This document shows, one piece after another, positions 30,985 through 39,174 of a stretch of DNA of 64,000 bases. Position 1 is the first letter of the stretch. Each line of letters opens with the position of its first letter. The stretch is from Micromonospora sediminimaris (GTDB taxonomy: Bacteria > Actinomycetota > Actinomycetes > Mycobacteriales > Micromonosporaceae). Position numbers and translations under genes: made by a program. The DNA is taken from contig FOLJ01000002.1 of NCBI GenBank assembly GCA_900112325.1, positions 372,001-436,000 on the forward strand. Reading direction: 5' to 3'. Under the pieces are notes generated by a model that was not told where the DNA came from, ran no database searches, and saw nothing but the letters and a program-made list of their open reading frames with translations.

Positions 30985-32109
30985 ATGAGACGTACCTTGC
31001 GGGCCATCGTGGCCGTCGGGCTGGCCGCCGCCGGCTCGATCGTCGCCGTGGCCCTCGGCGGGACCGCCTCCGCCGACACCCAGATCTGCGAGCAGTACGG
31101 CTCGACAGTGATCCAGAACCGGTACGTGGTGCAGAACAACCGCTGGGGCACGACCGCCCAGCAGTGCATCAACGTCACCAACAATGGCTTCGAGATCATC
31201 ACCCAGAACGGCAGCAGCCCGACCAACGGCGCGCCGACGGCGTACCCGTCGGTCTTCCTCGGCTGCCACTACACCAACTGCTCCCCCGGCACCAACCTGC
31301 CGATCCAGGTCAGCCAGATCAGCAGCGCGACCAGCAGCATCAACTACCGGTACGTGAGCAACGGGATCTACAACGCCTCGTACGACATCTGGCTCGACCC
31401 GTCGCCCAAGCGGGACGGCGTGAACCAGATGGAGATCATGATCTGGTTCAACCGGCAGGGCCCGATCCAGCCGATCGGCTCCCCGGTCGGCAACGCCAAC
31501 ATCGACGGGCGCAACTGGGAGGTCTGGCGGGGCAGCAACGGCTCCAACAACGTCATCTCGTACGTCGCCCCGTCGGCCATCAGCAGCGCAAACCTGAACC
31601 TGCTGGCGTTCATCAACGACACCCGCAACCGGGGCGCGATCACCAACTCCTGGTACCTGACCAGCATCCAGGCCGGTTTCGAGCCCTGGCAGGGCGGTGT
31701 CGGGCTGGCCGTGACGAACTTCTCGGCCGCGGTCAACGGTGGCGGCAACAACAACCCGCCGCCCACCACCACCCCGCCGCCCTCCGGCAGCGGCGCCTGC
31801 GCGGTGAAGTACACGGCCAACTCGTGGAACAACGGCTTCACCGCCGACGTGCAGATCACCAACACCGGCGCCAGCACGATCAACGGCTGGACGCTTGCCT
31901 ACTCGTTGCCGTCCGGGCAGCAGGTGACCAACTCCTGGAACGCCACGGTGAGCCAGAGCGGCTCCTCGGTGACCGCCCGCAACGTCGGCCACAACGGCAC
32001 CATTTCGCCCGGCGGCACGGCCAGCTTCGGCTACCAGGGCACGCTCAGCGGGTCCTACTCCAACCCCACCGCCTTCACCCTCAACGGCACCACCTGCTCC
32101 CGCTCCTGA
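30985..32109 (+). CDS. Secreted GH12 endoglucanase with CBM2 cellulose-binding module
   Basis: A 374-residue cellulase. A signal peptide (MRRTLRAIVAVGLAAAGSIV, cleaved near GTASA-DTQ) precedes a GH12 domain (about residues 32-250), a Pro/Thr linker (NNPPPTTTPPPSGSG) and a CBM2 (about residues 270-374, starting CAVKYTANSWNNGFTADVQI). The catalytic nucleophile Glu is in MEIMIWFN and the acid/base Glu in AGFEPWQ. It closely resembles Streptomyces CelB-type enzymes. It would cut internal beta-1,4 bonds outside the cell. Control by a CebR repressor is suggested by the operator upstream. The downstream hairpin ends the transcript. Confidence 0.95.
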   Translation: MRRTLRAIVAVGLAAAGSIVAVALGGTASADTQICEQYGSTVIQNRYVVQNNRWGTTAQQCINVTNNGFEIITQNGSSPTNGAPTAYPSVFLGCHYTNCSPGTNLPIQVSQISSATSSINYRYVSNGIYNASYDIWLDPSPKRDGVNQMEIMIWFNRQGPIQPIGSPVGNANIDGRNWEVWRGSNGSNNVISYVAPSAISSANLNLLAFINDTRNRGAITNSWYLTSIQAGFEPWQGGVGLAVTNFSAAVNGGGNNNPPPTTTPPPSGSGACAVKYTANSWNNGFTADVQITNTGASTINGWTLAYSLPSGQQVTNSWNATVSQSGSSVTARNVGHNGTISPGGTASFGYQGTLSGSYSNPTAFTLNGTTCSRS

Positions 32110-32135
32110 CGACCGCGACCGTCGGCTGACCGGCA

Positions 32136-32192
32136 CGACATGCGGCAACTCGGGCTCTCCCGACGTGGTGAGAGCCCGAGTTGCCGCATGTC
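32136..32192. terminator. Strong bidirectional terminator hairpin
   Basis: A perfect 24-bp stem (32136-32159 with 32169-32192) with a 9-nt loop lies between the convergent cellulase and aldo/keto reductase genes. It contains CATGCGGCAACTCGGGC and its complement. It would stop transcription from both sides. Confidence 0.85.
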
Positions 32193-32230
32193 GCGACAGC
32201 TCCGCGCCGCGGGGCGTCGCCCGGCCCGGG

Positions 32231-33016
32231 TCAGGAGCCGAGGGCGTCGATGTCGCGCATCTCCTCGGCGGTCAGCGAGAAGCCGAAGATGTCCGCGTTG
32301 GCGCGGATCCGCTCCGGCGTCACCGACTTGGGGATCGCCACGATCTCGTGGTCGAGGTGCCAGCGCAGCACCACCTGGGCGGGCGAGACGTTGTGTGCGC
32401 CAGCGATCCGGGTCAGCACCGGGTCGGACAGGTCGGTGGTCTTGAACGGGCTGTAGCCCTCCAGCACCACCCCCCGGTCCCGGTGCTCGGCGTGCCGCTG
32501 CCGGTCGTAGAGCCGCGGTCCCCACTTGATCTGGTTGACCGCCGGGTTCTCCTCGGTCGCCTGGATCAGCTCGTCGATCTGGGCGGTGCTGAAGTTGCTG
32601 ACCCCGACCGCCCGGGCCAGCTTCGCGTCGCGGGCGGCGAGCATCTCCCGCCAGACCGGGATCAGGTCACCGGGGTTGTTCGGCGGCCAGTGGACCAGCC
32701 ACAGGTCCACGTAGTCGACGTCGAGGGCACGCAGGCTCTCCTCGATCGTCTCCCGTTCCCGGCCGACCCGCTCGGGTGGGAGCTTGGTGGTGATGAAGAC
32801 GTCCTCCCGGCGCAGCCCGCTCTCCCGGATCGCCCGGCCGACCTCCTCCTCGTTGCCGTACATGGTGGCGGTGTCGATGTGCCGGTAGCCGGCGTCGAGC
32901 GCGGCGAGGACGGCCTTGTAGCCCTCTTCGCCGGTCGCCTGCCAGGTGCCGAAGCCGAGCAGCGGTATCCGGACGTCACCGGGGAGAACTGCGGTGGGGT
33001 GGTCACTGTGGTTCAT
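32231..33016 (-). CDS. Aldo/keto reductase (AKR5-like, 2,5-diketo-gluconate reductase type)
   Basis: A 261-residue NADPH-dependent aldo/keto reductase. The barrel motifs are RIPLLGFGTWQ, the catalytic Asp and Tyr in YRHIDTATMYGNEEEVG, the Lys in FITTKLPP and the His in LWLVHWPP. NADP-contact residues IPKSVTPERIRAN are near the C-terminus. Substrate is unknown; the group reduces small carbonyls. ATG at 33016 was preferred, although an in-frame ATG at 33049 is open. It is divergent from the LigD-like gene. Confidence 0.88.
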   Translation of the reverse strand: MNHSDHPTAVLPGDVRIPLLGFGTWQATGEEGYKAVLAALDAGYRHIDTATMYGNEEEVGRAIRESGLRREDVFITTKLPPERVGRERETIEESLRALDVDYVDLWLVHWPPNNPGDLIPVWREMLAARDAKLARAVGVSNFSTAQIDELIQATEENPAVNQIKWGPRLYDRQRHAEHRDRGVVLEGYSPFKTTDLSDPVLTRIAGAHNVSPAQVVLRWHLDHEIVAIPKSVTPERIRANADIFGFSLTAEEMRDIDALGS

Positions 33017-33108
33017 GTCGACCGTTCTACCCCCGATGACGCTGGGCATGCCCGAGATCGGGCGCGTCGAGTCCCGCCGCCGGGCGCGTCGGCGCGATTT
33101 GCCGGAGA

Positions 33109-34164
33109 ATGCGGGACGTGGCTGACCGGCTGGAGGAGTACCGGCGCAAGCGGGACGCCGCGCGTACCCCGGAACCGGTGCCGGCCGGGCGTCCCCGGCG
33201 TTCCCGGGGCGGCGACCGCGCCCGGTTCGTCATCCAGCAGCACCACGCCCGCAGCCTGCACTGGGATCTGCGGCTGGAACGCGACGGCGTGCTCGTCTCC
33301 TGGGCGGTGCCGCGTGGGCTGCCCCGTGATCAGGGGCGCAACCACCTCGCCGTGCACACCGAGGACCACCCCATGGAGTATCTCGACTTCTCCGGTGAGA
33401 TCCCGGCCGGCGAGTACGGCGGCGGCCGAATGCTCATCCACGACCGGGGCACCTACCGCTGCGAGAAGTGGCAGGACCGTGAGGTGGTGGTCGAGCTGCA
33501 AGGCAAGCGGACCACCGGACGGTACGTGCTTTTCGCCACCGGCGGGCGCGACGGCCGGGACTGGATGGTGCGACGCACCGACCCGCCACCGCCGGGCTGG
33601 ACCGCCATGCCCGATCTGGTCGCGCCGATGCGTCCCACGCCGGCCGGCCGGCTCCCCACCGATCAGGCCGCCTGGGGGTACGAGCTGCGCTGGGACGGGA
33701 TACGCGCGGTGGCGTACGTCTCCGGCGGACGGCTGCGGCTGATCTCCGACACCGGTGAGGAGATCACCGGTGGATATCCGTGGCTGCGGCCGATGGCCGA
33801 GGCGCTGGCACCGACGGAGGTCGTGCTGGACGGCGTCCTGGTCCGCATCGATAGCGCCGGGAAGGTCCGGCCGGCGCGGGGTGGGCGCAGCACCGTCGAT
33901 GCCCAGTACCTGCTTGTCGACCTGCTCTGGTTGGAGGGGGTGAGCAGCCTGGAGTTGCCGTACCCGCAGCGACGGGAGTTGCTCGACTCGCTGGCGTTGG
34001 CCGGGCCGCACTGGCAGACTCCGCCCTGGTTCCCCGGCGCCGGTGCCGAAACCATGCGTGCGGCGCGCGAACAGGGCCTGCCCGGGGTGGTGGCGAAGCG
34101 CCTCGACTCCGCCTACGAGCCGGGTCGCCGCAGCCGCGCGTGGCGCAGCGTGGACGCGAGCTGA
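33109..34164 (+). CDS. LigD-like protein: phosphoesterase domain plus inactive ligase domain
   Basis: A 351-residue protein. Residues about 37-155 match the LigD 3'-phosphoesterase domain (FVIQQHHARSLHWDLRLE, TEDHPMEYLDFSGEIPAGEY). Residues about 185-345 match the ATP-dependent DNA ligase adenylation domain but key residues are changed: motif I YEIKWDG reads YELRWDG, so the nucleophilic Lys is Arg (codon 33688-33690); LDGE reads LDGV (33835-33837); EGVVAKR reads PGVVAKR (34081-34083). The OB-fold domain is missing. It is unlikely to ligate DNA but may still trim 3' ends in double-strand break repair. No Ku gene is in the window. Confidence 0.85.
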   Translation: MRDVADRLEEYRRKRDAARTPEPVPAGRPRRSRGGDRARFVIQQHHARSLHWDLRLERDGVLVSWAVPRGLPRDQGRNHLAVHTEDHPMEYLDFSGEIPAGEYGGGRMLIHDRGTYRCEKWQDREVVVELQGKRTTGRYVLFATGGRDGRDWMVRRTDPPPPGWTAMPDLVAPMRPTPAGRLPTDQAAWGYELRWDGIRAVAYVSGGRLRLISDTGEEITGGYPWLRPMAEALAPTEVVLDGVLVRIDSAGKVRPARGGRSTVDAQYLLVDLLWLEGVSSLELPYPQRRELLDSLALAGPHWQTPPWFPGAGAETMRAAREQGLPGVVAKRLDSAYEPGRRSRAWRSVDAS

Positions 34165-34180
34165 GACGGCGAGGAGTGGC

Positions 34181-35374
34181 GTGTATCTGACCCACCTCGA
34201 ATGCCCGCGCTGCGGCCGGGAACACGACGCTGACGTACCGCAGAACCTCTGCGAATGCGGCTCGCCGCTGCTGGCGCGCTACGACCTCGCAGCGGCGGCG
34301 CGGGTGATCGAGCCGGAGCGGTTCGGGTTGCGCGCGGCCGATCTGTGGCGTTACCGGGAGCTGTTGCCGGTGGCCGACCCACGGCACGTCACCACCCTCG
34401 GCGAGGGATGGACGCCGATGCTGCGCGCGCCGGCGTACGGCGCGGACATCGGCGTCGACGACCTGCTGGTCAAGGACGAGGGGCTGACCCCGACCGGCTC
34501 GTTCAAGGCGCGTGGTGCGGCCGTCGGCGTGAGTCGGGCCCGGGAACTGGGCATCCGGCGGATCGCCATGCCGACCAACGGCAACGCGGGCGCGGCATGG
34601 GCCACCTACGCGACCCGGGCGGGGCTGGGCGCCACCATCGTGATGCCGCTGTCCGCGCCGACCATCTGCCGTCGGGAATGCGTGGCCGCCGGTGCCGACC
34701 TGCGCCTGGTCGACGGCCTGATCGGCGACGCCGGGCGCCAGGTGGCCGCGCTGGTCGCGGCCTCCGAGGGCAGCGTCTTCGACGCCGGCACGCTGCGCGA
34801 GCCGTACCGCCTCGAGGGCAAGAAGACGATGGGGTACGAGATCGTCGAGCAGTTGGGTTGGCAGGTGCCCGACGTCATCATCTATCCGACCGGCGGTGGC
34901 GTGGGGCTGATCGGCATCCACAAGGCCCTCGGCGAGCTGCGGGAGTTGGGCTGGGTCGAGGACAAGCTGCCCCGTCTGGTGGCGGTGCAGGCCACCGGTT
35001 GCGCGCCGATCGTGCGGGCGTTCGCCGCCGGGGACGACCGGGCACATCCGTGGGAGGACGCCCACACTGTGGCGTTCGGCATCACCGTTCCGGCACCGTT
35101 GGGCGACGAGTTGATTCTCGCCGCGCTGCGCGCCACCGCCGGCACCGCGATCGCGGTGGACGACACCGAGATCCTGACCGACCTGCGGGACTTCGCCGCC
35201 CGGGAGGGCCTGCTGCTCTGCCCCGAGGGGGCCGCCTGCCTGACGGCCGCGCGTCGGCTGCGGGCCGGTGGCTGGATCCGGGCAGGTGAACGCGTCGTCG
35301 TGCTGAACACCGGCGCTGGCGTGAAGTATCCGGAGACGATCGACGTCTCCGGCGTACCGGTGCTGCCGCGTTGA
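34181..35374 (+). CDS. thrC: Threonine synthase-like PLP enzyme
   Basis: A 397-residue fold-type II PLP enzyme. The N-terminus has a zinc-ribbon-like pattern (CPRCGREHDADVPQNLCECG), common in actinobacterial threonine synthases. The PLP lysine lies in LTPTGSFKARGAA; the phosphate loop PTNGNAGAAWATY and the IYPTGGGVGLIGIHKAL block follow. Threonine synthase converts O-phosphohomoserine to threonine. No thrB or hom is nearby, so a relative acting on another phospho-amino acid is not excluded. GTG at 34181 has GAGGAG upstream; it follows the LigD-like gene by 16 nt. Confidence 0.85.
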   Translation: MYLTHLECPRCGREHDADVPQNLCECGSPLLARYDLAAAARVIEPERFGLRAADLWRYRELLPVADPRHVTTLGEGWTPMLRAPAYGADIGVDDLLVKDEGLTPTGSFKARGAAVGVSRARELGIRRIAMPTNGNAGAAWATYATRAGLGATIVMPLSAPTICRRECVAAGADLRLVDGLIGDAGRQVAALVAASEGSVFDAGTLREPYRLEGKKTMGYEIVEQLGWQVPDVIIYPTGGGVGLIGIHKALGELRELGWVEDKLPRLVAVQATGCAPIVRAFAAGDDRAHPWEDAHTVAFGITVPAPLGDELILAALRATAGTAIAVDDTEILTDLRDFAAREGLLLCPEGAACLTAARRLRAGGWIRAGERVVVLNTGAGVKYPETIDVSGVPVLPR

Positions 35375-35416
35375 CGAGCGGTGGCGCACCGGGGTCGATG
35401 CGGAACGTCGCGGACG

Positions 35417-37213
35417 TCACTCGCCGGTGGGGTCGGTCAGCCGCCACGCGGCGTTGACCTGACCGATGTGGGACAACGCCTGCGGCGTGTTGCCCAGGTG
35501 CGCCCCCGTGGCCGGATCGATCTGCTCGCTGAACAGCCCCACGTCGTTGGCGTACCCGGTGACCTGCTCGAACAGCCGGGCGGCCCGTTCCCGTTCGCCC
35601 GCCAGCACCAGGCACTCCACCAGCCAGAACGAGCAGAGCACGAAGCCGGCCGGGTCGTCGGCCCAGCGGTGGATCAATCCGTCGGCACCGCCGAGCTCCC
35701 GCTCGACCGCTTCGATGGTGGCCCACATCCGTGGATCGGTGGCCGGCAGGAACCCCACCACCGGCAGGTACAGGGCCGCCGCGTCCAGGTCCGGCGACCC
35801 GAAGGCAGCGGTGAAGACGCCCCGGCGCTCATCGAAACCGTCGCGGAGCACTGTGGCCCGGATCTCGTCCCGGATGCCGGCCCACCGCCGCACGTCCGCC
35901 TGCTCCCCCAACTGCGGGGCCAGCCGCACCGCCCGGTCCATCGCCACCCAGCAGAGCACCTTGGACGACAGGTAGTGCCGCTCCCGGTCGCGCGGTTCCC
36001 AGATTCCCCGGTCGGGCAGCCGCCAGGTGGTCGCCACCTGCTCGGCGAGGCCGAGCACCATGTCGCGCAGCTCGGCGGGGAGCTGCTCGCCGAGGTAATC
36101 GTGCAACCGCCAGACCGCCGAGATGACCTCACCCGGCACGTCGAGCTGCCGCTGGAGCCAGGCGTCGTTGCCGGCGCGTACCGGTCCGTTTCCGGCGTAC
36201 CCGATGAGGTGGGGACAGACGTGCTCGGAGACGTCCCGTTCCCCTTCCAGCCCGAACAGCACGGGCACCGGATCGGAGCCGATCCGGCCGATCGAGCGGG
36301 CGGCCCACTCGAACAGGCGGGAAGACTCCGTCGGGCAGGCCGCCACCCACAGTGCCCGCATCGTCATGGCGAAGTCCCGCAGCCAGCAGAAGCGGTAGTC
36401 GTAGTTGCGGTCGGTGCCGAACTCTTCCGGCAGCGAGGTGGTCGGCGCCGCGGCGACCGCGCCGCTGCGGGCGTACGTGAGGCCGGTGAGGACCGTGGCG
36501 CTGTGCCGTACCACCTCGGGATAGCACCCCTCGTACCGGTGGCTCTCGCGGTACGCCTCCCAGGCCAGCACCGTGTCCGCCAGGGTGGAGACCGGGTCCA
36601 GCCGGGCCGGCGGTTCGCCGTACGCCGGCGCGTAGGCCAGATCGAAACCGAGCACCTGCCCCGCGTCGACGGCGAACGTCTGCCGCACCCCGTCCTGTTC
36701 GGCGCGTAGGGGCAGCCCGGCGCAGCGCAGCACCAACGCCACCGACCCGGCCATGGCCGCCACCGAGCCGTCGGGCAACTCCCTCAGGTACGGGGTGAGC
36801 AGGCCGTACTCCGGTCGCGGGCGGTAGTCCAAGGTCATCGGCACTCGGCCGGACAGTCCCTCGACGACGCGCAGCAGCACGGCCGGGGAGCGCATGCCGA
36901 ACTCGTGGGCGCGGGCGCCCACCTCGGCGGCGAGGGCGTCGGTGACGACCACGCTGCCCTCCGCGGTGTGGTGCACGGTACGCAGCACCAGCGTGTCCGG
37001 CTGGTACGAGCGCTGCACCCGGTGCCCGGCCTGTCCCACGGCCACCGGTGCCAGTTTCCAGTGACCGCCGTTCGGGTCGAGCAGCCGACCGAAGACCGAG
37101 GGCGAGTCGAACCGGTTCGGGCACCACCAGTCGATCGAGCCGGCCCGGCTGACCAACGCGCCCGAACGGCAGTCGGAGAGGTACCCGTAGTCGGAAATCG
37201 CCGGCTGCTCCAT
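35417..37213 (-). CDS. Glycoside hydrolase family 15 protein (glucoamylase/trehalase type)
   Basis: A 598-residue cytoplasmic GH15 enzyme with no signal peptide. It begins with the family beta-sandwich domain (AISDYGYLSDCRSGALVSRA, GSIDWWCPNRFDSPSVFG) followed by the alpha/alpha barrel. The general acid Glu is in RGIWEPRDRERHY and the general base Glu in GLFSEQIDPATGAHLGNTPQ. Mycobacterial relatives act as trehalase; glucoamylase or dextranase activity is possible. ATG at 37213 fits the family N-terminus. In-frame starts at 37246-37249 sit right beside the upstream terminator hairpin and look less likely. Confidence 0.87.
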   Translation of the reverse strand: MEQPAISDYGYLSDCRSGALVSRAGSIDWWCPNRFDSPSVFGRLLDPNGGHWKLAPVAVGQAGHRVQRSYQPDTLVLRTVHHTAEGSVVVTDALAAEVGARAHEFGMRSPAVLLRVVEGLSGRVPMTLDYRPRPEYGLLTPYLRELPDGSVAAMAGSVALVLRCAGLPLRAEQDGVRQTFAVDAGQVLGFDLAYAPAYGEPPARLDPVSTLADTVLAWEAYRESHRYEGCYPEVVRHSATVLTGLTYARSGAVAAAPTTSLPEEFGTDRNYDYRFCWLRDFAMTMRALWVAACPTESSRLFEWAARSIGRIGSDPVPVLFGLEGERDVSEHVCPHLIGYAGNGPVRAGNDAWLQRQLDVPGEVISAVWRLHDYLGEQLPAELRDMVLGLAEQVATTWRLPDRGIWEPRDRERHYLSSKVLCWVAMDRAVRLAPQLGEQADVRRWAGIRDEIRATVLRDGFDERRGVFTAAFGSPDLDAAALYLPVVGFLPATDPRMWATIEAVERELGGADGLIHRWADDPAGFVLCSFWLVECLVLAGERERAARLFEQVTGYANDVGLFSEQIDPATGAHLGNTPQALSHIGQVNAAWRLTDPTGE

Positions 37214-37254
37214 GCCGGTCGGCGTACCCGGGATTCCGGGCCTCATCACGCCGC

Positions 37255-37292
37255 CTCGCCGGTCTCCGCCGCCCAGGGCGGAGACCGGCGAG
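37255..37292 (-). terminator. Intrinsic terminator after the cupin gene
   Basis: A perfect 16-bp stem (37255-37270 with 37277-37292) and 6-nt loop, beginning 11 nt past the cupin stop on the minus strand. It separates the cupin from the GH15 gene, so the latter probably needs its own promoter or readthrough. Confidence 0.75.
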
Positions 37293-37302
37293 GGCGGAGG
37301 AC

Positions 37303-37695
37303 TCAGGAGGTGGGAGGTTCGTCCTTCCCGGCGGCCTCGGCGGCGTCAGCCTCCTCCTTGGTGCGGTGCACGGCCTGGTCGGCGTGCTCCGGCGGCCCGT
37401 ACACGGTGTAGAGCACCAGCGGGTTGGGCCCGGTGTTGACGAAGTTGTGGCGGGTGCCGGCCGGTACGACCACCAGGTCACCCTGTACCACCTCGCGCTT
37501 CTCCCCGGCCACTCGCGCCTCACCGGTGCCGCTGACGAAGGTCAGGATCTGGTCGATGTCCTCATGGACCTCCTCACCGATCTCGCCGCCCGGCGGGATC
37601 GTCATGATCACCAATTGGGTGTGGTTCCCGGTCCACAGCACCCGCCGGAAGTCCGGGCTCTTCTCGGCGACGGTAGCGATAGTGAAGTGCTCCAT
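37303..37695 (-). CDS. Cupin-domain protein
   Basis: A 130-residue single-domain cupin. The metal-site pattern is GNHTQLVIMTIPPGGEIGEE with HEDIDQ, and the second motif is PAGTRHNFVNTGPNPL. A charged tail (RTKEEADAAEAAGKDEPPTS) follows. Such proteins include mannose-6-phosphate isomerase-like proteins and small dioxygenases; the substrate is unknown. ATG at 37695 starts the conserved MEHFTIATVAEKSPDFRRVLW block; the longer frame upstream is not family-like. Confidence 0.82.
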   Translation of the reverse strand: MEHFTIATVAEKSPDFRRVLWTGNHTQLVIMTIPPGGEIGEEVHEDIDQILTFVSGTGEARVAGEKREVVQGDLVVVPAGTRHNFVNTGPNPLVLYTVYGPPEHADQAVHRTKEEADAAEAAGKDEPPTS

Positions 37696-37879
37696 GCCCC
37701 GACACATACCCCATTGCGGACCGGTCCACGCCGCGCTTCGCAGATGGTGGAATTGGCCACCGCCCCGCGGTTTGGACTGGCGCAGATCGGGGATCGACAC
37801 CAGCGACCGGTGCGACCCCGGTCATGCCAGGTCCCCGCTGACGTACCGCCGTACGGCTGCGGCGGTGGGAGACGGCCGA

Positions 37880-37919
37880 GCGCGGCGCGGTTTCGACCCT
37901 CGGGTCAACGGCGCCGCGC
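37880..37919 (-). terminator. Terminator hairpin after the 37943 gene
   Basis: A 9-bp GC stem (37880-37888 with 37911-37919) encloses a second small stem (GACCC/GGGTC). It lies 24 nt downstream of the stop of the minus-strand gene at 37943. Confidence 0.6.
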
Positions 37920-37942
37920 GCTCGTGTGCGGCGGGCGGTTGC

Positions 37943-38350
37943 TCAGGAGAGCACGGCCAGGTGGAAGGGACGGTCGGCGGCCGACCCGACACCGTCGAAG
38001 GTGGTCACGAAGACGGCGTTCGGAATGCCGGTACGACCCGCGACCGCGATCTGCCCGGCCGGAGCAAGGCCGGTGCTCCCTGGCAGTCCGACGGTGCCGA
38101 CCAGGCTGGCGCCGGTCACGTCCTGGTCGAAGACCACCTGGTACATCCCGGTCCGCAACCGGTTGGCCGCCGCCGCGCCCAGCCCTCGGACCAGGTGACC
38201 GTCGGCGTCGACCACGGCGAAGAGGACTCTCGCGGTCGATGGCATGCCGCCGCCGGCGCAGGTGGTGTGTTCGGCCTCGGCGTGGGCCGTGGCCTCGTCC
38301 CCCGGCACCGGCTGCGGTGCGCCTCTGCTCCTGGCTCTCGCGCTGGACAT
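37943..38350 (-). CDS. Small hypothetical protein, cytoplasmic
   Basis: A 135-residue protein with no family I recognise. It has a polar N-terminal tail (MSSARARSRGAPQPVPGD), a Cys-Gly stretch (TTCAGGGMPSTARV) and then a globular beta-rich part: LFAVVDADGHLVRGLGA, YQVVFDQDVTGASLVGTVG and VFVTTFDGVGSAADRPFHLA. This resembles a carbohydrate- or collagen-binding-like sandwich, which is only an impression. No signal peptide. AGGAG precedes the ATG at 38350, which supports it as real. A terminator follows it and an 8-bp hairpin lies in its leader. Confidence 0.65.
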   Translation of the reverse strand: MSSARARSRGAPQPVPGDEATAHAEAEHTTCAGGGMPSTARVLFAVVDADGHLVRGLGAAAANRLRTGMYQVVFDQDVTGASLVGTVGLPGSTGLAPAGQIAVAGRTGIPNAVFVTTFDGVGSAADRPFHLAVLS

Positions 38351-38408
38351 CGGACTCCTTCCCGAACCGGCCGAGCGGCCCTGGCGTGTTGAGTTGGTTG
38401 CGGTGCCT

Positions 38409-38439
38409 AAAGGGGGATCAGCGCCGATCAGCCCCCTTT
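38409..38439. repeat. Hairpin AAAGGGGG/CCCCCTTT
   Basis: An 8-bp stem with a 15-nt loop, lying 59 nt upstream of the 38350 start and about 110 nt past the stop of the gene at 38550 on the same strand. It could be the terminator of the membrane-anchored protein gene or an operator of the downstream gene. Confidence 0.5.
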
Positions 38440-38549
38440 GTGCCTCGAACGTATGTCGCGTTCCCTGTCGGCAGCCAGGCGATAGACTGTCCGATACGGG
38501 ACATTTGATCTGTTGATCATGCCATTGACCTGCGGTGATACCTGAACGC

Positions 38550-39071
38550 TCAGTCGTCGTCGAGGTCGACGGTGGGCACCCCGCCCGCGCATCGCACGGA
38601 CAGCTCGTACTCGCCGCTCGGCCCGACGAACGTGACGTCCGCGTCGTCGTCCGGGCCACGATCGACGTCGTCGACCCGGTAACCCGGTCGCGCGCTCCAG
38701 GAAACCAGGTAGACCCCGCCCGGCACGCACTCGGCAACCGCGCTGCCGCCCACCGTGGAGAAGCCGCGCCGGTTGCCCGGCTCCGTGCCCGGGTCGCCCG
38801 GCGACACCGGGCTCGACGGCGACCCGTCCGGGCCGGCACCGCTCGGCCCGGCGCCGGGCGACGGGGTACCCGTCGGCGCGCCACCGGGGGATCCGGTCCC
38901 GGCCGGGACCGGATCGGCGAGCGCGCGGGCGATCTCCTCCTGGCTGCGGACCCCACCGGGCGTCCCGGTGAGACTCTCACCCACCAACCGGATCGCGGCG
39001 AGCCCGATCAGGGTGGCGACGACCGCGGTGGCCAGCCATCCGGCCACGGCGAGCAAGGTTCGACGGCCCAT
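38550..39071 (-). CDS. Membrane-anchored extracytoplasmic protein of unknown function
   Basis: A 173-residue protein with an N-terminal transmembrane anchor (MGRRTLLAVAGWLATAVVAT, near residues 4-27), a Gly/Pro/Ser/Thr-rich linker (about residues 55-105), and a C-terminal domain with two cysteines (VAECVPGGVYLVSW and YELSVRCAGGVPTVDLDDD) that could form a disulfide. No family recognised. It is divergent from the OmpR-type two-component system with the shared motif at 39118-39133 between them, so it is probably part of that regulon. ATG at 39071 was chosen; GTG at 39074 is adjacent. Confidence 0.7.
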   Translation of the reverse strand: MGRRTLLAVAGWLATAVVATLIGLAAIRLVGESLTGTPGGVRSQEEIARALADPVPAGTGSPGGAPTGTPSPGAGPSGAGPDGSPSSPVSPGDPGTEPGNRRGFSTVGGSAVAECVPGGVYLVSWSARPGYRVDDVDRGPDDDADVTFVGPSGEYELSVRCAGGVPTVDLDDD

Positions 39072-39117
39072 CACCCGACTATCCCCGATCACCGGTTGGG
39101 GCTACCTTCGGGCAACG

Positions 39118-39133
39118 CTAAGGGACGGTTAAC
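39118..39133 (+). promoter_or_regulatory. Candidate response-regulator binding site (copy A)
   Basis: CTAAGGGACGGTTAAC lies 41 nt before the response regulator start and 46 nt before the divergent membrane protein. All 13 fixed positions of CTAAG-N3-CGGTTAAC recur in reverse orientation at 41204-41219 before the PepSY gene. Confidence 0.55.
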
Positions 39134-39174
39134 GAAACCGGCCCACGCCGATCGCCGGGGATACCCTGCCTGCT

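Noticed and set aside
38351..38549. Possible small gene between the two minus-strand genes
   Set aside because: No frame has a ribosome site with a recognisable composition; the hairpin at 38409 points to terminator or operator use.
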